This document shows, piece after piece, positions 1 through 6,671 of a stretch of DNA of 8,454 nt; the first letter of the stretch is position 1; each line of letters opens with the position of its first letter. A program made the position numbers and the translations under genes. Under the pieces are notes generated by a model. The model saw nothing but the letters and a program-made list of their open reading frames with translations. It did not search any database and was not told the DNA's origin. The stretch is from Pseudomonadota bacterium (GTDB lineage Bacteria; Pseudomonadota; Alphaproteobacteria; Rhizobiales; Aestuariivirgaceae): the NCBI GenBank assembly GCA_016522385.1, contig JAEKFU010000556.1, positions 1 through 8,454 of the forward strand. Reading direction: 5' to 3'.

Positions 1-367
1 CCTCATAACCATCCAGCGCCAACACTGAAACAGTCTTATCCGCCACTCCGGCCAGATCCAGAACATCCTTGAGAGTCGGGCCTTCGAAATTAACCGCCAG
101 TCCCCAGCCTTCGGCTTCAGCGGTGACGGCTTTCTGTCCCAGCTTGCTCATTGTCTCCAAGTCCAGTGCCAGCGCCTTGTCAAACGTTTTTTCGCGAAAC
201 TTCAGGAAGGCGTCATTGAACGCATCCATCTGGCCCCGGTTGGACTTCTCGATTTTGCCGGCGATGGTCAGGAGGACCGGGGTATCCTCGGCCCTGAGCG
301 AAGAAGCGGTAAGCGCCCCCAGGGCGACAAGCGCCGCAGCGACAAGCGGTAAGAGCCGCGATGACAT
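1..367 (-). CDS. Exported molybdopterin-oxidoreductase-like small protein (COG3915-like), C-terminus cut off by window edge
   Basis: The minus strand reads from ATG at 367 without a stop to the window edge, giving about 122 residues. The first 26 or so form a clear signal peptide: an Arg near the start, a Leu/Ala-rich core and a likely cleavage after SLRA. The mature part begins EDTPVLLTIAGKIEKSNRG and continues with a KFREKTFDKA segment, then GPTLKDVLDLAG and VLALDGYE. These pieces resemble small periplasmic proteins (about 160-170 residues) related to the sulfite-oxidase molybdopterin fold, often labelled molybdopterin-dependent oxidoreductase or COG3915. Cofactor binding is not established for such short members. 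A possible ribosome site AGAAAGG lies nine bases before the ATG. The gene diverges from the MFS gene across 103 bases, in which I see no convincing promoter. Family assignment is by recognition and function is unknown. Confidence 0.72.
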   Translation of the reverse strand, partial: MSSRLLPLVAAALVALGALTASSLRAEDTPVLLTIAGKIEKSNRGQMDAFNDAFLKFREKTFDKALALDLETMSKLGQKAVTAEAEGWGLAVNFEGPTLKDVLDLAGVADKTVSVLALDGYE

Positions 368-470
368 ATGCTGGTACCTTTCTTGCGGCCTTTCCGTTAT
401 TGTCCGCGGCTCAGCCCGCCTGTGCGAAACACCGATCGAATATCACCTAGCTCACGAATTTGACACCATC

Positions 471-1718
471 ATGCCACGCGCCGATCAAACCATGAAGACG
501 GGGACAATCGTGCTGCTCATGGCGCTGGCGCCATTCGCCTTAGGCTATTTCCTGTCCTATCTCTACCGCGCCGTTAATGCCGTCGTGGCGCCCGACCTGG
601 TGCGCGATATCGGCTTGTCGGCAGGCGAACTGGGCTTATTGACCGCAGCTTATCTGTTCGGCTTTGCCGGGTTTCAGATCCCGCTTGGCGTGTTGCTCGA
701 CCACTACGGCCCGCGCCGGGTGCAGGCCGCACTAGTCTGCGTCGCGGCAACCGGCGCCTTGATTTTCGCTGTCGCCGGCAATGCCATCGGTTTGAGCTTC
801 GGGCGCATGCTGATCGGTATCGGCTCGGCCGGCGGCCTGATGGCCGGCTTCAAGGCTGTTGCCCTGTGGGTCAAGCCTGAACGACGAGCATTGGCAAATG
901 CCACCATCATGGCCGTTGGCGGCCTTGGCATCCTGGTCGCCACGGTGCCTGCCGAGTGGGCCAGCCAGACCTTCGGCTGGCGCGGGATGTTCGCAGGACT
1001 GGTCATGGTCACCGTTGCAGTCGCCGGGCTGATCTTTTTTGTAGTGCCGGAAAAACCAGCCGACACCCAACCGTCCACCTGGCACCGGCAACTCATCGCA
1101 ATCGCCGAGATTTATCGCGATGCCGCCTTCTGGCGTCTGGCGCCGCTGGTCGCCAGCACCTGCGGCACCCACATCGCCATACAGACCCTGTGGGCCGGTC
1201 CGTGGCTGAAAGACATAGCGGGTCTTGACCGCGATGGCGTGGCTGAACATCTCGGTCTGATGGCGGTCAGCTTCCTCATCGGCACGTTGGCTTCCGGCGC
1301 CGTCGCCGACTGGCTCGGGCGTCACGGTATTGGCCTTTTGAAAGTAATGACCGGATTTATAATGATCTATCTGACAACGATGACCATCATCACCCTGCAA
1401 CTGCCGGTACCCATCGTGCCCGTATGGATCATCTTTGCCATGTTTGGTCAGGCCGGCATCCTTGCCTATCCTTGGCTCGCCAGCCATTTCGGCATAGCGC
1501 AGTCCGGCCGAGCAAACACAGCGCTGAATTTCCTCGTTTTCAGCACAGCTTTCGCTGCCCAGTACTTGATCGGCGCCATAATCGATTTCTGGCCTCTGAC
1601 CCCGACCAGAGGATATGACCCGCAAGGGTATCAGGTTGGATTTGCTGTTTTCCTTGCGATCCAGCTCGCCGGCCTGACGTGGTATCTGCTAAAGCCGCCC
1701 GCGACGAAAGAATTGTAA
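471..1718 (+). CDS. MFS transporter, 12-helix permease of unknown substrate
   Basis: An inner-membrane major facilitator permease of 415 residues. The first helix runs from about residue 12 (TIVLLMALAPFALGYFLSYLYR). The classic loop 2-3 motif A is seen at about residues 73-83 (GVLLDHYGPRR). A helix-4 stretch with Arg112 and a glycine run follows (GRMLIGIGSAGGLMAG), and a charged loop at about 192-215 separates the two six-helix halves. Overall it resembles the nitrate/sugar-phosphate type MFS branches (COG2223/COG2271), but nothing visible identifies the substrate. The frame is open back to 69, but that part lies antisense to the exported-protein gene and reads as non-membrane, unlikely protein. 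I start at ATG 471. ATG 492 (408 residues) is equally possible, and neither has a good ribosome site. The stop is TAA at 1716-1718, with 145 bases before the next gene, so it is probably a separate transcription unit. Confidence 0.88.
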   Translation: MPRADQTMKTGTIVLLMALAPFALGYFLSYLYRAVNAVVAPDLVRDIGLSAGELGLLTAAYLFGFAGFQIPLGVLLDHYGPRRVQAALVCVAATGALIFAVAGNAIGLSFGRMLIGIGSAGGLMAGFKAVALWVKPERRALANATIMAVGGLGILVATVPAEWASQTFGWRGMFAGLVMVTVAVAGLIFFVVPEKPADTQPSTWHRQLIAIAEIYRDAAFWRLAPLVASTCGTHIAIQTLWAGPWLKDIAGLDRDGVAEHLGLMAVSFLIGTLASGAVADWLGRHGIGLLKVMTGFIMIYLTTMTIITLQLPVPIVPVWIIFAMFGQAGILAYPWLASHFGIAQSGRANTALNFLVFSTAFAAQYLIGAIIDFWPLTPTRGYDPQGYQVGFAVFLAIQLAGLTWYLLKPPATKEL

Positions 1719-1738
1719 GGACCGCACGCACACTCGGC

Positions 1739-1754
1739 TTTACATTTCTTTACA
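1739..1754 (+). promoter_or_regulatory. OmpR-family (CpxR/RstA-like) tandem operator upstream of the spy-like/two-component operon
   Basis: The sequence TTTACATTTCTTTACA contains TTTAC twice with a 10-base period, i.e. one helical turn. On the opposite strand this is GTAAA-N5-GTAAA, the consensus of the E. coli CpxR box. Read on the plus strand it also fits the RstA box TACATNTNGTTACA with one mismatch. It sits 110 bases before the spy-like gene, whose operon encodes an OmpR/CpxR-type regulator. A plausible -10 (TAGATT, 1786-1791) lies downstream without a good -35, as expected for an activator-dependent promoter starting near 1798. Binding by the local regulator is inferred. Confidence 0.55.
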
Positions 1755-1785
1755 CTGGCGCAAAACGCCTGAAACAGCGCGCTCC

Positions 1786-1791
1786 TAGATT
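1786..1791 (+). promoter_or_regulatory. Possible -10 element for the spy-like/two-component operon
   Basis: TAGATT matches TATAAT at four of six positions. No recognisable -35 lies 16-18 bases upstream, but the tandem TTTAC operator is centred near 1746, about 52 bases before the expected start at about 1798. The leader would be about 65 bases, ending in a strong ribosome site. This is weak evidence on its own and is supported mainly by context. Confidence 0.25.
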
Positions 1792-1863
1792 GCGGTCATG
1801 ACCCGGTCGACGGTCCCCCGCCGTCACGAGGTCCATGATCCCGACCCCTAAAAGGAGCAAGAA

Positions 1864-2478
1864 ATGTCCGACAAACAAGTCTCTTCCAAACCCGATCGAT
1901 CGCGGAAACCCAGCCGCAAGGTGATTGTGCTCGCCATGGCGACGGCTGCCGCTCTGGCCGGCGCCTTTGGTGTTCAATCATTCGCCGGCAGCAAGACTGC
2001 TGCACACATGAAAATCATTGCCAGCGATACTAGCGGCGGCTGGTTTGGCCACCGATGGCATCGCGCTGGATGGCGCCACGGTCGTGACCACGGTCTGTTT
2101 GATATGACCGATGCCGAAATCGACGCCAAACTCACCCGCATGGTCAAGCATGTGGCAATCGAGATCGATGCCACCCAGGAACAGCAGGACAAGATCATCA
2201 GCCTCATAACCACGGCAGCAAAGGAGTTGAAACCGTTGCGTGACGACATGCTCAATGCCCGGGATGAGGCCCGCGACTTGCTTATGGCTAATGCGATCGA
2301 CAATACGGCTCTTGAAAAGCTGCGCGCCGAGCGCCTTGCGCAGATCGACCGCATCAGCAAGACTCTGGTAGACACCATGGCTGAAGTCGCCGCGGTGCTG
2401 TCGCCGGAACAGCGACGGACACTCGATGAACGGATCAGAGAGCACCGTTCCAAGCACAGACGCTGGCATCGCGGCTGA
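1864..2478 (+). CDS. Spy/CpxP-like periplasmic protein (LTxxQ-type, His-rich)
   Basis: A 204-residue protein with a basic N-terminus and a hydrophobic segment (about 19-40, VIVLAMATAAALAGAFGV). This acts as a signal peptide or membrane anchor and sends the rest to the periplasm. Residues about 63-76 are rich in His, Trp and Arg (GHRWHRAGWRHGRDHG). The remainder is predicted mostly helical with two degenerate LTxxQ-like turns: IDATQEQQDKI at about 101-111 and LSPEQRRTL at about 179-187. The C-terminus is again His/Arg-rich. This layout fits the Spy/CpxP/heavy-metal-sensor family, whose members act as periplasmic chaperones or feedback inhibitors of CpxA-type kinases. An excellent ribosome site (AAGGAG, six bases before ATG) fixes the start. 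The response regulator follows after 20 bases, so this is the first gene of the operon. The protein may inhibit the downstream kinase or sense metal; both roles are inferred. Confidence 0.82.
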   Translation: MSDKQVSSKPDRSRKPSRKVIVLAMATAAALAGAFGVQSFAGSKTAAHMKIIASDTSGGWFGHRWHRAGWRHGRDHGLFDMTDAEIDAKLTRMVKHVAIEIDATQEQQDKIISLITTAAKELKPLRDDMLNARDEARDLLMANAIDNTALEKLRAERLAQIDRISKTLVDTMAEVAAVLSPEQRRTLDERIREHRSKHRRWHRG

Positions 2479-2498
2479 ACCAGGATTGACGATTTGCG

Positions 2499-3185
2499 AT
2501 GAGTGAGAAGGTTCTTCTCATTGAAGATGATGTAAGACTCGCCGAGATGGTCCAGGACTATCTTGGTGAGTCTGATTTTGCCGTGACCGTCGCGCATACC
2601 GGGCGCGACGGTCTGGCACTGCAGCAGGCTCAGCCTTTTGACGCCATCATTCTCGACATTATGCTGCCTGATACAACCGGTCTTGAGGTTTGCCGTACCT
2701 TGCGGGCCGCGGACCAGGTGCCCATTCTCATGCTGACCGCCAAGGGCGACCCGATGGACCGGGTCGTCGGGCTCGAGCTGGGCGCCGACGACTATTTGCC
2801 CAAGCCTTTTGAGCCTCGCGAATTGCTCGCCCGGCTTAGGGCGATACTGCGTCGCGGCAGAGCAATGGACACCTCCAGTGTCGCCCGCTTCGGCAGGTTG
2901 GAAATCGACAGCCAGGCCATGCAGGCGAGGATCGACGGCCGGCCCTGCGCGCTCACTGCGCATCAGTTCAAGCTTCTTCAGATCATGGCCAATGCGCCTG
3001 GACGAGTGCTTTCCCGTGACTACCTGATGGACAGGTTGAAGGGTGAGGACCTGCAGGCTTTTGATCGCTCCATCGATGTCCACATTTCCCGCATCCGGGC
3101 TGAGACCGAAGACGACCCGAAACATCCGCGCCGCGTGATCACGGTACGCGGCGCGGGCTATGTTTTTGCCCGGACACAGGACTAG
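2499..3185 (+). CDS. OmpR/PhoB-family response regulator (CpxR/RstA-like)
   Basis: A 228-residue cytoplasmic transcription factor. The receiver domain (about 1-118) has every key residue: acidic pair Asp10-Asp11, phospho-acceptor Asp53 in ILDIMLPD, Thr80 and Lys102 in the KPF motif. The C-terminal winged-helix DNA-binding domain (about 128-226) shows the typical LTAHQFKLLQIMANAPGRVL start, the RSIDVHISRIR recognition-helix region and the terminal VRGAGYVF hairpin. The partner kinase follows after 95 bases and the Spy-like gene precedes by 20, as in Cpx-type systems. The DNA target is probably the TTTAC-N5-TTTAC repeat at 1739-1754. The start ATG has only a weak upstream AGGA, set far back, so translation may depend on coupling to the preceding gene. 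CpxR, RstA and OmpR cannot be told apart with confidence from sequence reading alone. Confidence 0.93.
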   Translation: MSEKVLLIEDDVRLAEMVQDYLGESDFAVTVAHTGRDGLALQQAQPFDAIILDIMLPDTTGLEVCRTLRAADQVPILMLTAKGDPMDRVVGLELGADDYLPKPFEPRELLARLRAILRRGRAMDTSSVARFGRLEIDSQAMQARIDGRPCALTAHQFKLLQIMANAPGRVLSRDYLMDRLKGEDLQAFDRSIDVHISRIRAETEDDPKHPRRVITVRGAGYVFARTQD

Positions 3186-3280
3186 CTCGCTATGCCGATG
3201 TCTCAAAAGCAATTCCTGTTTATTCGGCTCCGGCCCGCGTCAACTCAGACAAGAATTTTTCCCACGAAAGATCGACAGCC

Positions 3281-4540
3281 GTGTTGAGACGCCGGCTCTA
3301 TCTGCAGATCTACAGCACCATCATCGCCAGCTTGGTGACCGTCGTCGTGCTGACCGGCCTGCTGTGGAACCTGTTCGGCCGGAATCAGTTCGACCATGAA
3401 GTGGTCGAAATCGTCGGTCGATTGGCTCTTCTTTCGCTGCCGGCCGCAGAGGCGCCGGTTGGGCAACAGCGTGAGGCGGTGCAGCGGCTCGGCAAGGAAT
3501 TGGACATAGACATAACGCTATTTGACCGGCAGCGGCGGCCGATTGCCGCCAGTGGAGTAGTCAGCGCGCCGCCGCCTCGGTCGGCATTTAGAAGTGGACG
3601 GCACAGAATGCGCGGCGGTCGCGTTTGGGCGCTCAGCCTGCCCGACGGGCGCTGGCTGGTCGCCGATTTCGTGCGCCGCGGCACCCATCGGCCGTTGCTG
3701 AATCTTGCCCTATTGCTTTCAAGCGTAGCGCTCGGTGTCGGACTTGTGTCTTATCCCTTCGTCCGCCGGCTCACCCGTCGGCTGGAGCGGCTGCAGGCAG
3801 GTGTCCAGCGCATCGGATCGGGTGACCTGGCAGCGCGTGTGGAGGTGGAAGGTCGTGACGAAGTGGCGGGGCTCGCCCAAAGCTTCAACGAGGCGGCCGG
3901 CAAGATCGAGAAGCTGGTCGGCGCACACCGCCTGTTGCTGGCCAACGCCAGTCACGAATTGCGCACACCGCTTTCGCGCATCCGGCTTGGCGTTGAACTG
4001 CTGCAACACAAGCCCGATGAGGCGCGCACTGCGGCACTGCGGCAGGACGTTGCCGAACTCGACGAACTGATCGACGAAATTCTGCTCATGAGCCGGCTAG
4101 ACGCCCGCTCCAGCACGGATCTGTCGCAACAGGTCGATCTAGTCGCACTGGTGGCCGAAGAATGCGCTCGTTACGAACAGTGCAGCCTGTCCGGGACGGC
4201 ACCCGACATTTCCGGCGACCCGCGCCTGTTGCACAGATTGGTGCGCAACCTGTTGGACAACGCCATCAAGCATGGCACCCCGCCGGTCACCGCAGGTATC
4301 ACCAGTGCCGACGACGAAGTGTTTCTGACCGTCAGCGATAGCGGCGACGGCATACCCGAAGCCATTCATGAAAAGGTGTTTCAGCCGTTCTACCGCGCTG
4401 CCGACAAGCAGAATGTCAAGGGATATGGCCTCGGTCTGCCATTAGTGCGCCAGATTGCCGAGGCCCATGGCGGTTCGGTCACGATCATGCCACCCGAAGA
4501 GGTCGGCTTTTCGATCCGGGTGACGCTGCCCGCAGCGTAG
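3281..4540 (+). CDS. Membrane sensor histidine kinase (CpxA/RstB/EnvZ-like)
   Basis: A 419-residue inner-membrane kinase that should phosphorylate the regulator encoded just upstream. Domains in order are a first transmembrane helix (about 12-33), a periplasmic sensor of roughly 100 residues (about 34-136), a second helix (about 138-160) and a HAMP linker (about 161-215). The dimerisation domain carries phospho-acceptor His225 in NASHELRTPLSRIR. The ATPase domain has an N box (NLLDNAIKHG, 323-332), a G1 box (DSGDG, 353-357), an F box (FQPFYR) and a G2 box (GYGLGL, 381-386). All catalytic motifs are intact. The short, Arg-rich sensor domain matches no specific ligand-binding fold I recognise. 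The start is GTG at 3281; no ATG, GTG or TTG occurs upstream in frame although the frame stays open back past the regulator stop. The ribosome site is weak (GAAAG). Confidence 0.93.
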   Translation: MLRRRLYLQIYSTIIASLVTVVVLTGLLWNLFGRNQFDHEVVEIVGRLALLSLPAAEAPVGQQREAVQRLGKELDIDITLFDRQRRPIAASGVVSAPPPRSAFRSGRHRMRGGRVWALSLPDGRWLVADFVRRGTHRPLLNLALLLSSVALGVGLVSYPFVRRLTRRLERLQAGVQRIGSGDLAARVEVEGRDEVAGLAQSFNEAAGKIEKLVGAHRLLLANASHELRTPLSRIRLGVELLQHKPDEARTAALRQDVAELDELIDEILLMSRLDARSSTDLSQQVDLVALVAEECARYEQCSLSGTAPDISGDPRLLHRLVRNLLDNAIKHGTPPVTAGITSADDEVFLTVSDSGDGIPEAIHEKVFQPFYRAADKQNVKGYGLGLPLVRQIAEAHGGSVTIMPPEEVGFSIRVTLPAA

Positions 4541-4552
4541 TCACTTAAGTTT
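4520..4552 (+). terminator. Possible weak intrinsic terminator at the end of the kinase gene
   Basis: GTGA-CGCTG (4520-4528) pairs with CAGCG (4533-4537) and TCAC (4541-4544) around a CCCG loop. The stop codon TAG (4538-4540) forms a three-base bulge. A modest T-containing tail (TTAAGTTT, 4545-4552) follows. The stem is solid but the U-tract is poor, so efficiency is doubtful. Confidence 0.35.
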
Positions 4553-4621
4553 GCTCAGCTAGAGCATGTTCCAGGGACGCTGACGTCACACAATGTTGAG
4601 CGTAACAAACACGGATTGGGT

Positions 4622-4635
4622 TTGATCAGTATCAA
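4622..4635 (+). promoter_or_regulatory. FNR/FixK/ANR box in front of arcB
   Basis: TTGAT-CAGT-ATCAA is a perfect match to the FNR-type consensus TTGAT-N4-ATCAA, centred at 4628.5 and about 73 bases before the TTG start of arcB. A class II anaerobic promoter would place transcription start 41-42 bases downstream, near 4670. TATTGC at 4661-4666 is a fair -10 for a start near 4673. Anaerobic control of arc genes by ANR/FNR is known in Pseudomonas and other bacteria. By eye, the window contains only one other TTGA-N6-TCAA site (8107-8120), and it is also in a promoter position. Confidence 0.82.
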
Positions 4636-4701
4636 TGCAAAAATTCCGCGCATGGCGTCGTATTGCATCAAAGCGTTAGCTGTCGCTGACGAGGTGTGAG
4701 T

Positions 4702-5700
4702 TTGACCTACAATCTACGAAACCGCAATTTTCTGAAACTGCTAGACTTCAGCACCAACGAGATCAACTGGCTTCTCGAATTGGCCAAGGATCTCAAGGCG
4801 GCAAAATATGCCGGTACTGAGCAGCAAAGACTGAAAGGCAAGAACATCGCCCTGGTCTTTGAGAAGACTTCGACCAGAACCAGATGCGCATTCGAAGTGG
4901 CAGCCTACGATCAGGGTGCCAATGTAACTTATCTTGGTCCGACAGGGACACAGATGGGTGCGAAGGAGTCCATGAAGGACACCGCCCGCGTTCTGGCACG
5001 GATGTATGACGGCATCGAATATCGCGGCTTTGATCAGGAAACGGCCGAGGAGCTTGGTCGCCATGGAGTGCCCGTCTGGAACGGACTTACCGACGCATAC
5101 CACCCCACTCAAGTGCTTGCCGACCTCCTGACGATGAAAGAGCATTCACAGAACCCCTTGCACGAGACCTCGTTCTGCTTCGTCGGTAATGGTAAGAGCA
5201 ATATGGCAGACTCACTCATGGTTGGCGCTGCGAAGATGGGCATGGATTTCCGCATGGTCTCGCCGGAGTCGCTGCGGCCTCAGCCGGCTTTAATTGACCG
5301 ATGCCACGAGGTGGCGCATGAGACTGGGGCGCGGCTCGCCCTTAGCCAGGAAATTCCAAACTCGGTAAAGCATACCGACTTCATCTATACCGATGTCTGG
5401 CTCTCGATGGGTGAGTGGGACGCCGATTGGGAAGAGCGTATCAGACTTCTCAAGCCCTATCAGGTGGACCGAAAGATGATCGAGCTTGTGGACAACCCGC
5501 GGGTCAAATTCATGCACTGCCTGCCCGCGTTTCACAATTGTGAAACTGACATTGGCGAGGAAATTCATCGCAAGTATGGGCTCGACGCGATGGAGGTCAC
5601 GGAGGATGTCTTCGAGTCCGACGTTGCCATAGTGTTCGATCAGGCGGAAAATCGTTTGCATACGATAAAGGCTGTAATGGTTGCTACGCTGGGCACTTAG
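4702..5700 (+). CDS. arcB: Ornithine carbamoyltransferase, catabolic type
   Basis: A cytoplasmic enzyme of 332 residues. In the catabolic direction it phosphorolyses citrulline to ornithine and carbamoyl phosphate. Numbering from the alternative GTG at 4696, the carbamoyl-phosphate site STRT is at 59-62, HPTQ at 136-139, the ornithine-binding DVWLSMG at 233-239 and HCLP at 274-277; the SMG motif separates it from putrescine and aspartate enzymes. Blocks such as AFEVAAYDQGANVTYLGP and QAENRLHTIKAVMVATL match ArcB/ArgI proteins well. The normally conserved GDxRNN segment reads GNGKSN (164-169) here, keeping the last, ornithine-contacting Asn. I prefer TTG 4702: GAGG (4691-4694) is seven bases before it but only one before the GTG, and the resulting N-terminus (MTYNLRNRNFLKLLDF) aligns with known starts. 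An FNR box upstream and arcC 35 bases downstream support a catabolic role. Confidence 0.95.
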   Translation: MTYNLRNRNFLKLLDFSTNEINWLLELAKDLKAAKYAGTEQQRLKGKNIALVFEKTSTRTRCAFEVAAYDQGANVTYLGPTGTQMGAKESMKDTARVLARMYDGIEYRGFDQETAEELGRHGVPVWNGLTDAYHPTQVLADLLTMKEHSQNPLHETSFCFVGNGKSNMADSLMVGAAKMGMDFRMVSPESLRPQPALIDRCHEVAHETGARLALSQEIPNSVKHTDFIYTDVWLSMGEWDADWEERIRLLKPYQVDRKMIELVDNPRVKFMHCLPAFHNCETDIGEEIHRKYGLDAMEVTEDVFESDVAIVFDQAENRLHTIKAVMVATLGT

Positions 5701-5735
5701 AGCCGGCACTCGAAACGGATCAGGTCAAGCCAAAG

Positions 5736-6671
5736 GTGAAACGCTACATTATCGCATTGGGCGGCAACGCGCTGTTGCAGCGCGGCGAGCCGTTGGATAT
5801 CGAGAGCCAACGAAACAATGCTTCCGTCGCCGCCCGGGCCATTGCGCCGCTGATTGGGCCAAATGAAGTCATCATAACTCATGGCAATGGCCCCCAGGTG
5901 GGCCTTTTGGCACTTCAGAGCGCGGCAGACTGGCAAGCTCCAAACTATCCACTGGATGTGTTGGATGCTGAAACCGAAGGTCAAATCGGCTATCTACTTG
6001 AACAGGAACTAATGAATGTGCTGCCCCCGGATCATCGATGCGCGGCACTCCTGACTCAGATTGAAATCTCCGCCGATGACGCCGCATTTGAAGAGCCAAC
6101 CAAACCAATAGGCCCATTCTATAGCGAAACGGAAGCGCAAAAACTGTCGAAGCAGCGCGGCTGGACCGTGGCGCGGGATGGAAGGCTTTATCGCCGTGTC
6201 GTTGCTTCCCCGCATCCCAAACGGATCATCGAAATTGGTGTCATCGAACTCCTCGTCCAAAACGGTGTTGTGGTGATCTGTGCTGGCGGTGGCGGCATTC
6301 CGGTGGTTAGGCAACCCAATGGTACTCTTGTTGGAGTGGAAGCTGTGATCGACAAGGATCACGCAAGCGCCCTGCTGGCCCGGCAGCTCAAAGCAGACGC
6401 TTTACTGCTGTTGACCGATGTCGATGCGGTTTATGCGGATTGGGCTAATCCCCACGCGCGGGGGATCCGCATGATCAGGCCCGACAACATGTGCCGACTG
6501 GCGTTTGAGGCAGGCACTATGGCGCCCAAGGTTGCAGCGGCCTGCGATTTCGTCAATCGGGGCGGCTCCATGGCCGGTATCGGCCACCTACAAGATGCGA
6601 TCGCCATACTAGCCGGTGAGGCGGGGACGCGGATAACCGAGGATGTTGTCGAGACGGTGTGGTGGAACTAA
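5736..6671 (+). CDS. arcC: Carbamate kinase
   Basis: A cytoplasmic 311-residue enzyme of the amino-acid kinase family. It converts carbamoyl phosphate and ADP to carbamate and ATP, the energy-yielding last step of fermentative citrulline/arginine breakdown. Visible signatures include ALGGNALL at 7-14, ITHGNGPQVG near 47-56, PLDVLDAETEGQIGY, TKPIGPFY, the RRVVASP segment, ICAGGGGIPV, VIDKDHAS and LLLTDVDAVY. The length is normal for the family and all nucleotide- and carbamate-binding motifs look intact. The start is GTG at 5736 with a weak CAGG upstream. The 35-base gap after arcB suggests one transcript from the FNR-controlled promoter. The stop codon overlaps the stop of the opposing gene by four bases, leaving no room for a dedicated terminator. 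It could be confused with YahI/YqeA-type carbamate kinases of purine breakdown, but the arcB neighbour supports ArcC. Confidence 0.95.
   Translation: MKRYIIALGGNALLQRGEPLDIESQRNNASVAARAIAPLIGPNEVIITHGNGPQVGLLALQSAADWQAPNYPLDVLDAETEGQIGYLLEQELMNVLPPDHRCAALLTQIEISADDAAFEEPTKPIGPFYSETEAQKLSKQRGWTVARDGRLYRRVVASPHPKRIIEIGVIELLVQNGVVVICAGGGGIPVVRQPNGTLVGVEAVIDKDHASALLARQLKADALLLLTDVDAVYADWANPHARGIRMIRPDNMCRLAFEAGTMAPKVAAACDFVNRGGSMAGIGHLQDAIAILAGEAGTRITEDVVETVWWN

Noticed and set aside
69..470. N-terminal extension of the MFS reading frame back to 69
   Set aside because: It lies antisense to a gene with a clear signal peptide, the translated extension is not membrane-like, and family proteins start near 471/492.
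732..1625. Minus-strand reading frame of 297 codons inside the MFS gene
   Set aside because: Antisense to a transporter with motif A and regular helices; composition is typical of a GC-rich shadow frame.
1757..1769. GGCG-CAAAA-CGCC hairpin after the MFS gene as a terminator
   Set aside because: Only four base pairs and no T-run follow it.
1974..3212. Long minus-strand reading frame (412 codons)
   Set aside because: It is the shadow of the Spy-like and response-regulator genes, which have full family motifs; its translation has no recognisable domain.
4562..4573. GAGCATGTTCCA, similar to the start of rhizobial intergenic palindromic elements
   Set aside because: No second arm or further element sequence follows, so the match is too short to call.
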